DNA of 25,171 nucleotides from positions 1-25,171 of the forward strand of contig JAAAVE010000162.1 in the NCBI GenBank assembly GCA_015679605.1, written 5' to 3'. The notes under the pieces were generated by a model. That model ran no database searches. It was not told the origin of the DNA and saw only the letters and a program-made list of their open reading frames with translations. The translations under genes were made by a program, and so were the position numbers. Origin of the DNA: Podila epigama. Its lineage: Eukaryota; Mortierellomycota; Mortierellomycetes; Mortierellales; Mortierellaceae. Shown here one piece after another: positions 8,895 to 18,900 of this stretch. Each line of letters opens with the position of its first letter. Position 1 is the first letter of the stretch.

Positions 8895-9230
8895 GGCTCT
8901 ACATAGGAGAGATGTGGACGTCATTGCTTGATAACAATAAAACCTTGCTCTTGACATGATTCCTCCACTTTGCATATAGGTTGTCTTTGCCTTGTGAACA
9001 ACCCCTGGCTTCATCGCTGTATGTCATGGCAATGTGTTTTTCTGCGCATGAGTGCTCCCATGATTGAGCGCGTACGTATGAGTTAGAGTAGTGGCTTTAC
9101 CTTGGCTTTTGGGCGCCAAGGAAGACGGTCAGGACTGTTTGGTAAATTACATGTCCACCTGCGAGTCTACACCTTGCTCAATATAGGAAACAAGTGGACA
9201 TTGCATTTCTCGATAACAATAATAAAGGCA
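8895..9230 (+). repeat. Diverged direct repeat of the GTPase B 3' UTR
   Basis: The stretch at 8895-8945 (with ACATAGGA, GTGGACGTCATTGC, TTGATAACAATAAAA) recurs at 9176-9230 (ATATAGGA, GTGGACATTGCATT, TCGATAACAATAATAAA). Word order and spacing are kept. The second copy has its own AATAAA at about 9221. Confidence 0.5.
8936..8941 (+). terminator. Polyadenylation signal AATAAA of GTPase B
   Basis: AATAAA lies 70 bases after the TAG stop of GTPase B, within a stretch repeated in diverged form about 280 bp downstream. Confidence 0.55.
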
Positions 9231-9792
9231 TATGCTGGCACCTTGTGTTGTTGATGAGTTTGCATTACCTGGAATGACTCCAATCCTCATCCTTGTAACG
9301 CGTTTTTATAAATATGTTGTTTAGTACGAAGATGGTGATGACCAACGACCTTTTTCTGGTGGGGACAGCTCTGAACGTGTTTCTCCTTCAGGGACATGAC
9401 ATTGAGATATACCATGATCCCCTTAAGCTGGATACCCTCGTTTTTTTTACACCTGATCAGACAGGCCCACACGGCTTTTTTTGGTTTGGTTCGGATATCC
9501 CTTTCCACTTGTCCACGACCCTTTTTTTTTCTTTCTTTTCTTCTTCCCCCCTTCCTTCGTTCTTTCATTCTTTCGTTCTTTTGTTGCTTTTTACACGCTC
9601 CCATTCCGCATTCGACACAATCCCCAAATTCTCATTCCATTCATACATTCTTCTTATTCACCCTTTTGTGTGATCCTCATTGTTTTTTCCTATTTTTATT
9701 TTGGTTCATTACCTCACCTCACCTCACCCTCCCCACTCTATACCGATTAATCACATTACCCCCCCGAACAGTCCTTCTCTTTGTCTTTCTTT

Positions 9793-9832
9793 CTCCCTTT
9801 CTCCCTTTCTCCCTTTCTCCCTTTCTCGCTTT
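9793..9832 (+). repeat. CTCCCTTT tandem array (5 units)
   Basis: Four perfect 8-bp CTCCCTTT units and a fifth with one change (CTCGCTTT), within a polypyrimidine tract 128 bases upstream of the start codon at 9961. Confidence 0.8.
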
Positions 9833-9960
9833 TCTCTTCCTTACCATAGCTCCAGCTTTTATCCACGCTCCACCGACGTGTACACTGCCCAATTGTTCTT
9901 GCCGTCACTGGCTCTCCCTTATAGTCCTCTCTCTCTCTTACTATTTGACGCATTGACAAC

Positions 9961-12925
9961 ATGCTGAGTAACGCTCCTGCCACAAACAACAATACTATCC
10001 GCCTTGGAGCTGCGATCTTGCTGGGCAGCGCTATTGCCTATATGATCTGGACTGCTACGTCCTCTTCGTCAACGACAAAGCCTGGAGACAAACCAGCGGA
10101 AAAATCAAAGACGACCACTGTTGTCACCAAGAAAAAGGTCGAGACTGTTTCCACGACCACAACTTCTTCATCGACAACTACGGATTCTGAGAAATCAACC
10201 AAGACTAAGAGTCCAGAAGCACCCACAGGTAAGCATTGCATTGTACAGCACAGCACAACACAACACAGCACGTCCTTCAAACTGATCAGATTCGAACTGA
10301 GGGAGCCCAGTAAGGCTGTTGGGTTCTTGATTGTGTTGTCACAATTGCTGCTCAGAACATTGGTCTCTTTGCGGATCTACTATTTTTGTGTATTTGTGTT
10401 TTTGATCCTGCGTGGAATAACACGCGCACATTGTGGCTCATGAACCTGTTCCTTTTGGATTTCGGTAGCCTGCCGGCCATTGTGACTAATTTGGCCATTT
10501 TTTTTATATGATTATTATTCTGGTTGGATGTAGAGCACACCAAGCAAGACGAAACCATTGCAGTCGTTGATCGATCCCTGGTATGGTGACAATTGCAAAA
10601 AGAATGCTAAAGTGTAGTGCTCCGTGCTATTGTTGTGGTGTTTTGCCTTCGTTTTCCTTGGTTATGCTTCCTGTTATCCTGTTTTCGGTGTAGCTGTTAT
10701 TGTTGGCATTTGTTTTTTGTGTTCTTGACACCTGGGTTAGGTTGGATGGACTCTCTCTTTGATTCTCTTGATTATCCTTGATCGATTATACATTTTCATT
10801 CATGAAGTAGAGTGAGCGAGCGAGCGAGTGCGCGAGGGTTCATCCCTCCTCCTCCCCCTCCTCACCTTTGCTCGTTGTCTTTTACCTATCCTTTGCTCTT
10901 TCTTTACCCCCCGCAATGTAACTCTACCCCTTCTTTGTTTCTGCTCTGTGGGGTGACTACAATGCCCTTTGTGAACTCCTTTTTTCTTTTCTTGTCCATT
11001 CTATTATTCTATTCATGGGGGGTGAAAAAAAAAGAAGGACGAGTGTATGCTGTAATGGATGGGAGTGCATGTTGGTGGCAGGCATTCCATCTGTTGGTGT
11101 AGAGAAGAGACAAGAAGAGACACCAAACAAGTCTTCAAGTACGCGAGCCTGAAGAAAACAAAAATGCCGAGCCTTGTTGGACAAACTCGAATGGGTTCGC
11201 GTCCAAAGCCATTATGAGGCGTGAGCAAGAAGGAAAGGAAGGGGATTGCCGACGACCGATATTGTTTTTTTTTGTTGTTCGGTGATAGTGCCTATTTGGG
11301 GACCATTGTCTGTGTTGACCTGACCATGTTGGTCCGAAGAAGAGACATTGTTGACAATGCGTGTGCTATGTATGCAGTGTCCAAGACAATAACTATGATC
11401 CCTTTTCTTTTTTGTCATCTCCTTCCCAGTTATTTTTTATTTTTTTTTTATTATTTTTTTTTTTCCACTGCTCCCGTCACTGCCCTTTACTCACACACAC
11501 ACACACACACAAAAAACAGGCCATAATACCATTCATGCTCTGAATATTTTTCTTTTTGCATGCCCTGACTGGAACTGAACTGAACTGAACTGAAAACTGA
11601 CTAAACTCTCCTTCTTCCCTCTCTCTCTTCCCAACTCCGATAATACGGATATGATACGATACAATGCGTGTGTGTTGAATGACTGACTGACTTGAACAGC
11701 CTCCAGTCAGCCATGATGAAAAGGGCGATCACATGAATACCGCCACCAAATCCAACTCCACGGACATCATTGCTGAAACTACCAAGATCGTTACTGAGAT
11801 CGCCACACCAGCTGCTGTTGCTGTCGCTGCACTTGAGGAGTCAGTCAACCTTGTTGACGAGAAAGTTGATCAAGTGGACAATGAGACACAAGAGCAGCCA
11901 GAGGTCGCGACAGAGGAGGAAGATGCAGAGGAAAATGAGGAACAGGAAGAGAAGGTGGTTTCGGTAACCGAGTCTTCAAACGATGAAGTCACCACAAAGG
12001 ACGAGGACGAGGAAGAGGTCATTGAGATTGTAGAGAAGAAATTGGCGGCCGTTGAGCCATTGGTCGACAAACAGGAGCCTATGGTGGCTCATGGATCTCT
12101 CAACATTGTTCAAGAGGCATTGGAGACCATTGAGTCTGCCATCTTCACACAACATGAAAAAACCTTTGCTGTTCCTGAGGTGCTTGCCCCAAGAGTGGAG
12201 GAGATTGTCGCAGCCCCCTTGGAGGCGACAATTGTTGAACAGGAGGTTGATGTGGACACCCCAACAACCCTTGTTGACGAGGCCCTGTTTATGGCCAAGA
12301 GCAACTCGACAAACAGTCTCGATGAGCCTCGCTGGAATCAAAAGCGAGCTGTCGATGATGTGCAGACCCTTGCCGAAATCTCTCTGGTTGCTCGTAAGTG
12401 TTTTCAATTTCTTGTTTTCTGGGTTTTTTAATACTCGTATGTATTGGAAGTGAGTATTTTACAATGTTGCTCAAACTCATTGACATGTTGATTTGTTTTT
12501 CTTTCTTTCTTTCAAATGAAATATTAGAACACTCGGAATTGAATGCTGAAGCTCCTGAATTCACACCCACTTGGTGGTCAGCCCCCAGATACACACCTGC
12601 ACCAATTGCTCGCCCTAGAAACACCACCACCACGCGATCGGAGGAGCCTGCAAAGTTAAAGTCTCGTTGCCGATTCTGGCCAAAGTGCACCAACAAGTCT
12701 TGCAAGTTTGTTCATCCTACAATTACCTGTCGCGACCCTGCCAACTGCTCTTTTGGTGAACGCTGCATCTTTATCCACCCAAGCGATGTAGCCCGCATGC
12801 AGGACTCCTCCGAAGGAAGCAAGAAGAACCATCGACGCAATGCAACCCGCAAGCGCCGACCTCAGTCCTCCGACTCTTCTGCTTCCATGGCCTCTGTGTC
12901 GCCTGTCGAATCCCCAATGAAGTGA
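9961..12925 (+). CDS. Membrane-anchored protein with PAM2 motif and two Nab2-type CCCH zinc fingers
   Basis: Predicted exons 9961-10228, 10534-10580, 11700-12393 and 12528-12925 encode 468 aa, with donors GTAAGC, GTATGG and GTAAGT and acceptors TAG, CAG and TAG; the phases join perfectly. Residues about 14-32 (IRLGAAILLGSAIAYMIW) form one hydrophobic segment after a short N-terminus, like a signal anchor of an outer-mitochondrial or ER membrane protein facing the cytosol. Residues 35-330 are Ser/Thr-rich and then strongly acidic, probably disordered. Residues 339-350, SELNAEAPEFTP, match the PAM2 consensus (S-x-L-N-x-x-A-x-x-F-x-P) that binds the MLLE domain of poly(A)-binding protein. Two fingers follow: C384-x5-C390-x4-C395-x3-H399 and C404-x5-C410-x5-C416-x3-H420, with the spacing of Nab2/ZC3H14 poly(A)-RNA fingers. 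The C-terminus is basic (KKNHRRNATRKRR). Intron 2 is unusually long (1119 bp). Domain calls are sequence-based; the mRNA-tethering role is inference. Confidence 0.75.
10581..11699 (+). other. Long intron 2 of the PAM2/CCCH gene
   Basis: GTATGG donor at 10581 and AACAG acceptor ending at 11699. It contains poly-T tracts, a (CA)n run near 11491-11512 and an AACTG tandem near 11573-11592. I see no extra exon that keeps the frame and no convincing nested gene or structured RNA. A missed small exon is possible. Confidence 0.55.
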
Positions 12926-13282
12926 CAACCAACAGGGCGGATAACGAATCGTGGGTATTAAGTGTTTCCCCATCTATATATCTCCTTCTTTTCCTCTCTC
13001 TCTCTCTCTTTATTCATACTTTCATGCTTTCATTTTTTATGGGTCAAGTTTTTCTTCTTTTTTGTTACCTCTCATTCATTATTGGAGTATTCACTTTTAT
13101 CATTATTTCGAGTTTTCTTGAACTCGTACCCTTTTTATTTTTGTTCTTTTCTTTTTTCATTTGTTATTGCGAATGTGTACACTATGACAAATCAATAAAG
13201 CGGATGTTTTTTTTATCCCTTCTATGACATGCACGCAAAGAGAAATAGAAAAGAATAGGAAAGCAAGCAGAGAGAGCGAATG
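12926..13282. other. Convergent 3' UTR interval between PAM2/CCCH gene and SWT1
   Basis: A 357-bp T-rich interval without genes. It contains a (CT)n run near 12997-13008 and AATAAA hexamers on the plus strand (13194) and on the minus strand (TTTATT near 13009 and 13134), suitable for ending both transcripts. Confidence 0.5.
13194..13199 (+). terminator. Polyadenylation signal AATAAA of the PAM2/CCCH gene
   Basis: AATAAA about 270 bases after the TGA stop at 12925 and 84 bases before the stop of the convergent Swt1 gene. The two mature 3' ends are therefore likely to overlap or abut. Confidence 0.5.
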
Positions 13283-15461
13283 CTATTCAAGTGCTTTGCA
13301 GTGCGCCTTCCAGTCCTTGACCATCCGTATCCTTGTCTGTGCTTCGTACATTTTGTCCCGATCAGCAACTTGGGTGGGGCTGAGATCTGTGGGTGATGTG
13401 GAACAGGAAGGTTTGACCATGACACCTGCCAGGACAGCGTCGACATCCTCCAGGAACACAGTCAAGTCCTTCTTGTAAACTTTTCCCAAGCCAAATGTCT
13501 CTACACGGTCCCAACTCTTGACAAAACTCTGGATCCCGTCCAAATGCAACTTTGCCCGATTAGCGAGACTTACAGAGTGATACAGGTCAGAGAAGACTGG
13601 CCTCCAAAAGGTTTGAAGGAGATGGATCGGATGTGCCAATTTGCGACAATCCCACTGCATGTCCTCTGGTTTTGGCTTTTTCTCATCGAATTTGACGCGA
13701 CTCTTCCATTCTGGTCCAAAGTATGCCTTCAAATGATCGGGTACAGCTACTTCAAGGTACCGGCGTAACCGGATCAAGATGTGAGTTGTCAGCTCGAATA
13801 AGCGTGGGTCCATACCTTCGGGTGCAGAAATGACTTTGGATGAAGCCTTAATCCGCTCGAGTTCTCGTTCGTTGACCACAGTTCTATAGGTTCTTTTGCT
13901 GCTACCAACAATGGCAACTCCCGAGGCTTTGATACTGAGTGCCCCAGAGTCTCGACCATTCATTTCGGATTCCATCAACATGGCCGTGCTCCCATTGGGC
14001 AATTGTGGAGTTTTTGGACTGTTGGAGAGACTTTGGCCTACAATGGTAGCCATCACAGTCTCGACTTCGAATTGGATTTTGCCATAGGAGAGAGTAGCGA
14101 TTTCATGGATCATAGCCTTGACACACAAGTTGCGGTCATTCGAAAAGAGTGTCACTCTAGCCCTCCTGCCGGATCCAAAGTGTGAATAAAAGTATTGACA
14201 ACAATCCAAGATATAGTCATCGTTCGTCTACAAAAAGAAAGGTTGATTTGAGGAATGAAGAAGCTCCTTGTTAGCGAAAGGAAAGTTCGTGATAGATATG
14301 ATACTGTCATGTTCTCTTTTTTTTTTTTTTTGTCCTGCCCTCTTGTTTTGCTAGGCATTCAGCAATCTTTTGGCCGCGTAGACTGCGCTTGTCTTCTGGT
14401 TTCTCGAGTTCATCCTGAATATACTTGATAGCACGCCGAGCCTTATCCGCCACGTCAATATCACCTCCTCGACGGTTAGGGCGATCCACTTTAAGGCCAT
14501 CGAGTTCCTGAATGACGACCCAGGGTACGATGAAGACGACGTTTGAGCGGGATACGGCCGATTTAGTGTCGCAGGCGGCGACCAATGATCGTATAAAGTT
14601 GAGATGAGATAATAGAACGTTGGTATCAAGGACCACGACAGCCTCCACATCATCCTGTTCGATGGGGGTGACCAAGGTGTTGGCGGTACCCAGTGCCCAG
14701 GCACCTGTTGCCGAGGCGTCTGGCCGGGATGAAGTTTGTCGAAGGTTAGAGATAGTAGATGTGATGGAGAGTAGAGTAGCTTCATCGTCGACGTCCATAG
14801 CTTCCGAGTCCGAGTAATGTTGTTGCTGTTGTTGATTCTGATGATGGTGTTGTTGCTGTTGTTGTTGATGGTAATGATTCTGTTGTTGATGTTGGTATTG
14901 AGAATGTGACGAGTTAGGAAGGTGTTGGTGGTGACGTTGTCCTTGCGATCCAAAGTGGTTTTGCTCGAATCCTTGTCCCTGAATTGAACCATGTCCATGC
15001 CCATGTCCTTGTCTTTGCGTTTGCTCTTGTCCATGTCCATGTCCGTATCCTTGTCCGTGTCCGTGTCCGTGTCCTGGCGAGTATACAGTCGGTGCTGCAG
15101 ACTGAAGTTGTTGTTGTTGTTGCTGTTGCTGAATCTGCTGTAGTAGCTGTTGCTGCTGGTGCCATTGCTGTTCCTGTAGTCGAAGCTGATCATACTGGTG
15201 TTTTTCCATAACATGCTGCTGTTCTTGTTGTAATACTTCTTGAAGATGCTGTAGAGCTCGTTGTGCCATGAGAAACGCATGTTCTTTCTCGGCTGTTGGT
15301 TCCTGAAAGAATGCAGTCTGAAGTTGCATGCATTCGGCTTGCTGTTCCTGTAGACGATTTTGTTGTTGTGTAAGGATCCGTTCCCGCTCCAGACTCTGTT
15401 CACGAATGAGGATTTCTCTTTCCTGCTGTTGCTGAAGCCGAAGCTGCAACTCCGTTGCCAT
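13283..15461 (-). CDS. SWT1: Swt1-type PIN-domain endoribonuclease
   Basis: Modelled exons 15461-14352 and 14227-13283 give 684 aa. The start is the ATG at 15461-15459 (MATELQLRLQQQQ). Residues 1 to about 240 are low complexity: a Gln-rich segment, a HGHGQG repeat block and more Gln/His. The PIN domain starts near 275 with VVVLDTNVLLSHL (acidic D279) and continues with VPWVVIQELDGLK, a KARRAIKYIQDELEKP helix and LRGQKIAECL. Exon 2 continues NDDYILDCCQYF and TLFSNDRNLCVKAM, which complete the PIN acidic core. The C-terminal 240 residues fit the helical (HEPN-like) Swt1 tail. Swt1 is a nuclear endoribonuclease in quality control of transcripts and mRNP export at nuclear pores. Intron oddity: there is no GT donor between LRGQKIAECL and the in-frame stop. 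A GC donor (CTA|GCAAAA, 14351) to TAG at 14228 joins the exons in phase. The alternative is a GTATCA donor plus a one-base error in the T15 run at 14317-14331. Confidence 0.8.
14995..15083 (-). repeat. Coding hexanucleotide array (Gly-His / Gly-Gln repeats) in SWT1
   Basis: On the minus strand, GGACAT/GGACAC/GGACAA-type hexamers recur and encode GHGHGHGQGYGHGHGQ and GHGHGHG blocks, interrupted by QEQTQRQ. Flanking CAG/CAA codons form the poly-Gln tracts. The array is in frame and not expected to disturb the PIN domain. Confidence 0.75.
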
Positions 15462-15937
15462 TATAAGGAATTGATGTCTTTTGGTCAATCAGAACAAAAA
15501 AAGAAAAGATCACTTTAAATAATTTTTTTTTGGGTGTATCAAAGAAATCTGTCAAGAATTGCGCGACAAACCCTCTCTAATTGAATATAAAATTCTCATC
15601 ACGATGCTTTGCACCTTTCTTCCTTCCTTTTTGGGAGAAGGAAGAATGTATTTCATGCACGATGAACCTCACACTTCACTTCTCCATCTTTACAACACAC
15701 CACCCACACGTCCATCCATCGTTCATCCATCGTCACTCTCAACTCACACACTCCTCAACAACGGCTTTGTTCACCTCATTCCTAAGCAGTTGTTTCTCCA
15801 TTGACCTCCGTCTCCGATTGTTGCACTGAAGTCGGTCACTCTTTTCAGTCTCAACTCCAACCATCAATACTCGAGTGGAAAACACGCATCGCTTTCGCTG
15901 GTTATAGTGGGTTCTCTCCAGCTTCTAGTTGACAGAT
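15462..15937. promoter_or_regulatory. Divergent promoter between SWT1 and the Doa10 gene
   Basis: 476 bp separate the two ATGs. The half next to Doa10 is pyrimidine-rich with CACTC/CATC repeats, resembling a leader. A CTTCCTTCC...GGGAGAAGGAAG inverted repeat lies near 15618-15644. No further gene is visible. Confidence 0.45.
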
Positions 15938-18900
15938 ATGGAAGTGGAGGAAGGTAATTTCAACATTGGTTGCAATAGTAGCATGTCTGGAAATGTAACT
16001 TTTTTTCTTGCCTCTTTAGTTTCTTCCCAGTAATACATACTTATCGCTCTTTCATTGGATGATTCGCTTGTGATAGAAGTCTGTCGTGTGTGTCGATGTG
16101 AGGGTACACCAGAGCAACCGTTATTTTATCCTTGTAAATGCTCGGGAAGCATTAAGCATGTGCACCAAGACTGGTATGAACAGGAACAAGAATACAAAAA
16201 TGTCAAATGTCAAATGTCAAAAGTTACTCGCTTCTCTGCTTCTCTGCTTCTCTCAAAAGAAAAAATTGCTTTTTGGATAATAGCTAAATTTTTGTCACTT
16301 TTTTTTTTCTTCCCTCTTGTGAACGATTTTTTCAACTGGGGTTTCAACATAGTCTGCAGAAATGGCTGAAGCACAGCAACAAAAAGTAGGCGTTTTTTTC
16401 TCTCTTTCATGGGACAGTGGCATTGAGAGCCTTTCTTTTGGAGTTCGAAAGTCGACGTGTTAACATTTTTCGCTTTTAAAACCAAACCTTAGACATTGTG
16501 AGCTATGCAAACACAACTTTGTGTTCACACCAGGTGAGAAAAAACACACAATGAGAAGAGGAGGGGAGTGCGTTGAGCGCATAATACGTACCACGTACCA
16601 ACAATAGACAGTTGCTAATATGGCCACTCTCTCCAAATCACAGTGTATGCGCCCGAGATGCCTGATGTCATTCCAAAGAGCGTTCTCATAAGACGGGTGG
16701 TCGATAAACTGGCAAAGGGTATTCGTTACATGATTCGAGGCATTCTTGTGGCGACCATTTGGCTGATCTTTGTGCCCTATTTCACAATCTGGGTGTGGAG
16801 GATGTACTTTTGGATGGGTGACAAGTTTGCGCATACGGTCAATGGACTTGAGACACCTGTCTGGAATACAGCAGCCTCTTCCAAAGGACGGCACGTGACG
16901 TACCTGCAGAGTAACGCCACCACAGTGGGTTCCACCGATAGAACCAGTGTCCCTCAGTTTTCGATGGAACTCTTTCTAAAAAACAATCTTGGATTGGCAC
17001 ACGACCACTGGATCAGGTATAGCTCACAATAATGGCAGATATTTCTTTCAAAAAGTCTTGGAACCACGCGTTTTTTTTTTTTTTTTTTTAATTCTACCCT
17101 CAAACCCTCTAATAACGATATTCTAGCCACTTTCTTGTAGACTGCTTTGAAGGACAGATCATCAGCTGTTTGTCAGTTTTGATCTTCTTGATCCTGTTCT
17201 CTCTTCGAGAATGGGTTACACGGCACCGGCGCGCGGACAGAGCGCGAGTACCTCAAGGCAGAGCTCCTGCAGTGGCACAAGAAAATGCAGGTGAACGTCA
17301 AGAGGGCGCAGCCTTTGAGATTGTGGAACATGCAGTCGAGCGTTTGATTGCTGCTCAACATCAGTTGGAAGCCGTGGTCGAGGGCGAGGATGACTCTGAT
17401 GGGAGCGAAGAAAGTGACAGGAGTTCTGGTAGCGATGCCAGTTCCGAAAATCATCAGAGTGATGACGAGGACCACAGTGGAATTGAGCAGCAGTATGGAC
17501 GCGCGCCTGTGATTGGCGTGAATCGTTTGGATGATGCACAACCACGACAAGGAGCGCCATTTGTTGACCATGATGGAGATATGGAGGCGAGACATCGAGC
17601 AGCAACTGAGAGGTTACAGCAAGCGAGGGAACAGCACAGACAGAATATGGCGAGACATGAGGAAATGAATCACGAGATCAATGGAGAGGGTATGCAACAG
17701 GCTCGGGCTGAGCAGGATCCTCGAGAGCCCGTGGCATTAGAAGCACTGCTTCTAGCAGATGCTGGACCCGAACCAGAAGCAAATCGTGAAGAGGAAAATG
17801 AAGATGGGAACCTGGGCGGTATTCTACGAGCTATCGGCATGCAAGGGTCCTATTGGATGCTTCTCCAGAGCTCGTTACTGTTGGCAGCATGGATTAGCGT
17901 AGGACTTGGTGTTGGAATCTGGCTACCATTCATGATTGGCAAGACAGTGCTTTTGATCCGCCCCTTCAATGCGCTACTACTCTCATACAAACTGCTGGAT
18001 GGTGTCATGAACCTGATTGTCGACTTTGTCTTGGACCACCTTATGCCTTTGGCGACACCCATACTCACAAAGGCTTCCCTGCCTCTAACAGGAGTGGACA
18101 ATTGGGCCGCCCTACAAAGTTTCTTCAAGTTCACGCAGAGTGATTTCTTTTCTTCGTGGCAGAAGGTGTTTGGCTTTGAAGGCTCAGGACTTGGGAGTAG
18201 CTCATTGACGAAAGACGGGTTAGCTTCGATGACAGAGTCGATCGCACCAGAGGCAGTTGCTGGATCAGCTGCAGCTGTCAACAGCACGTCGACCCCACTT
18301 CAAGTTGTGCAGACGTGGAGCGAATGGAGTCTTGGCAACTCGCACAATAATGTGCTGGCCATTATTGCTGGTTATAGTATCATGCTTGTTGCCGCATCAT
18401 GGTACCTCTCAAAGATTCGCCATTCTTATCTCATCGCATCACATCGCGCTGCTCGAAAGGCACTTCAGGAAACACTTTCCGTTTTGAAGGTACAGTTACC
18501 TTTTTTTTTAACGCTTTTGTTCGACTAATTTGGGTCCAATTCTGATATCCTTGTCTTCTTCTTCTTTTTTTTCTTCTTCTTCTTCGTCTTCGTCTTCTCC
18601 ATCATTTCAGATCTCCTTTTTCATTGTATTAGACACTGCAGTGTTACCGTTCATATGTGGCATAGCAGTTATGTTATGTTTAATACCAGCTACAGTGACG
18701 ATTGACTTAGATGTGAAAGAGTCAGCAGAGATCATTGAAAATTTCGAGCTAATTGCTGGGGTATTCCCAGTGTTTTTTGCTTTTAGTTGGTATCCAGGGA
18801 CGATGTTCTTGTATGGGTTTTCTAGTTTGAAGTCGACATGCCGCCAAATTGTCCGACCCGGCGTCATGTGGTTCTTGAGAGACCCGAATGACCCCGACTA

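Larger units (their letters stand above)
8867..9960. other. Intergenic region upstream of the PAM2/CCCH gene
   Basis: No gene is supported. The left part is GTPase B 3' UTR plus the diverged repeat. From about 9520 to 9960 the plus strand is strongly pyrimidine-rich, with CTCAC repeats (about 9714-9729) and a CTCCCTTT tandem array (9793-9832). This is typical of the core promoter and leader of a fungal gene that starts at 9961. Confidence 0.5.

Noticed and set aside
9396-9956. 186-aa open frame on the plus strand
   Set aside because: It is Phe/Leu/Ser/Pro-rich because the DNA is a pyrimidine tract. It has no domain signal and ends just before the real gene start at 9961.
11976-12407. 143-aa minus-strand frame under the acidic linker
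   Set aside because: It is antisense to an acidic coding exon whose sense frame connects to the PAM2 and zinc-finger exon through good splice sites.
14351-15403. 350-aa minus-strand frame overlapping SWT1
   Set aside because: It is the shifted-frame reading of the CAG/CAA and GGACAT repeats (Asn/Ser/Thr-rich, Asp/Met-rich). The SWT1 frame carries the PIN motifs.
16055-16369. 104-aa frame as a separate small RING protein
   Set aside because: It stops in an intron, and the RING is incomplete. The missing half is found in downstream exons of the Doa10 gene.
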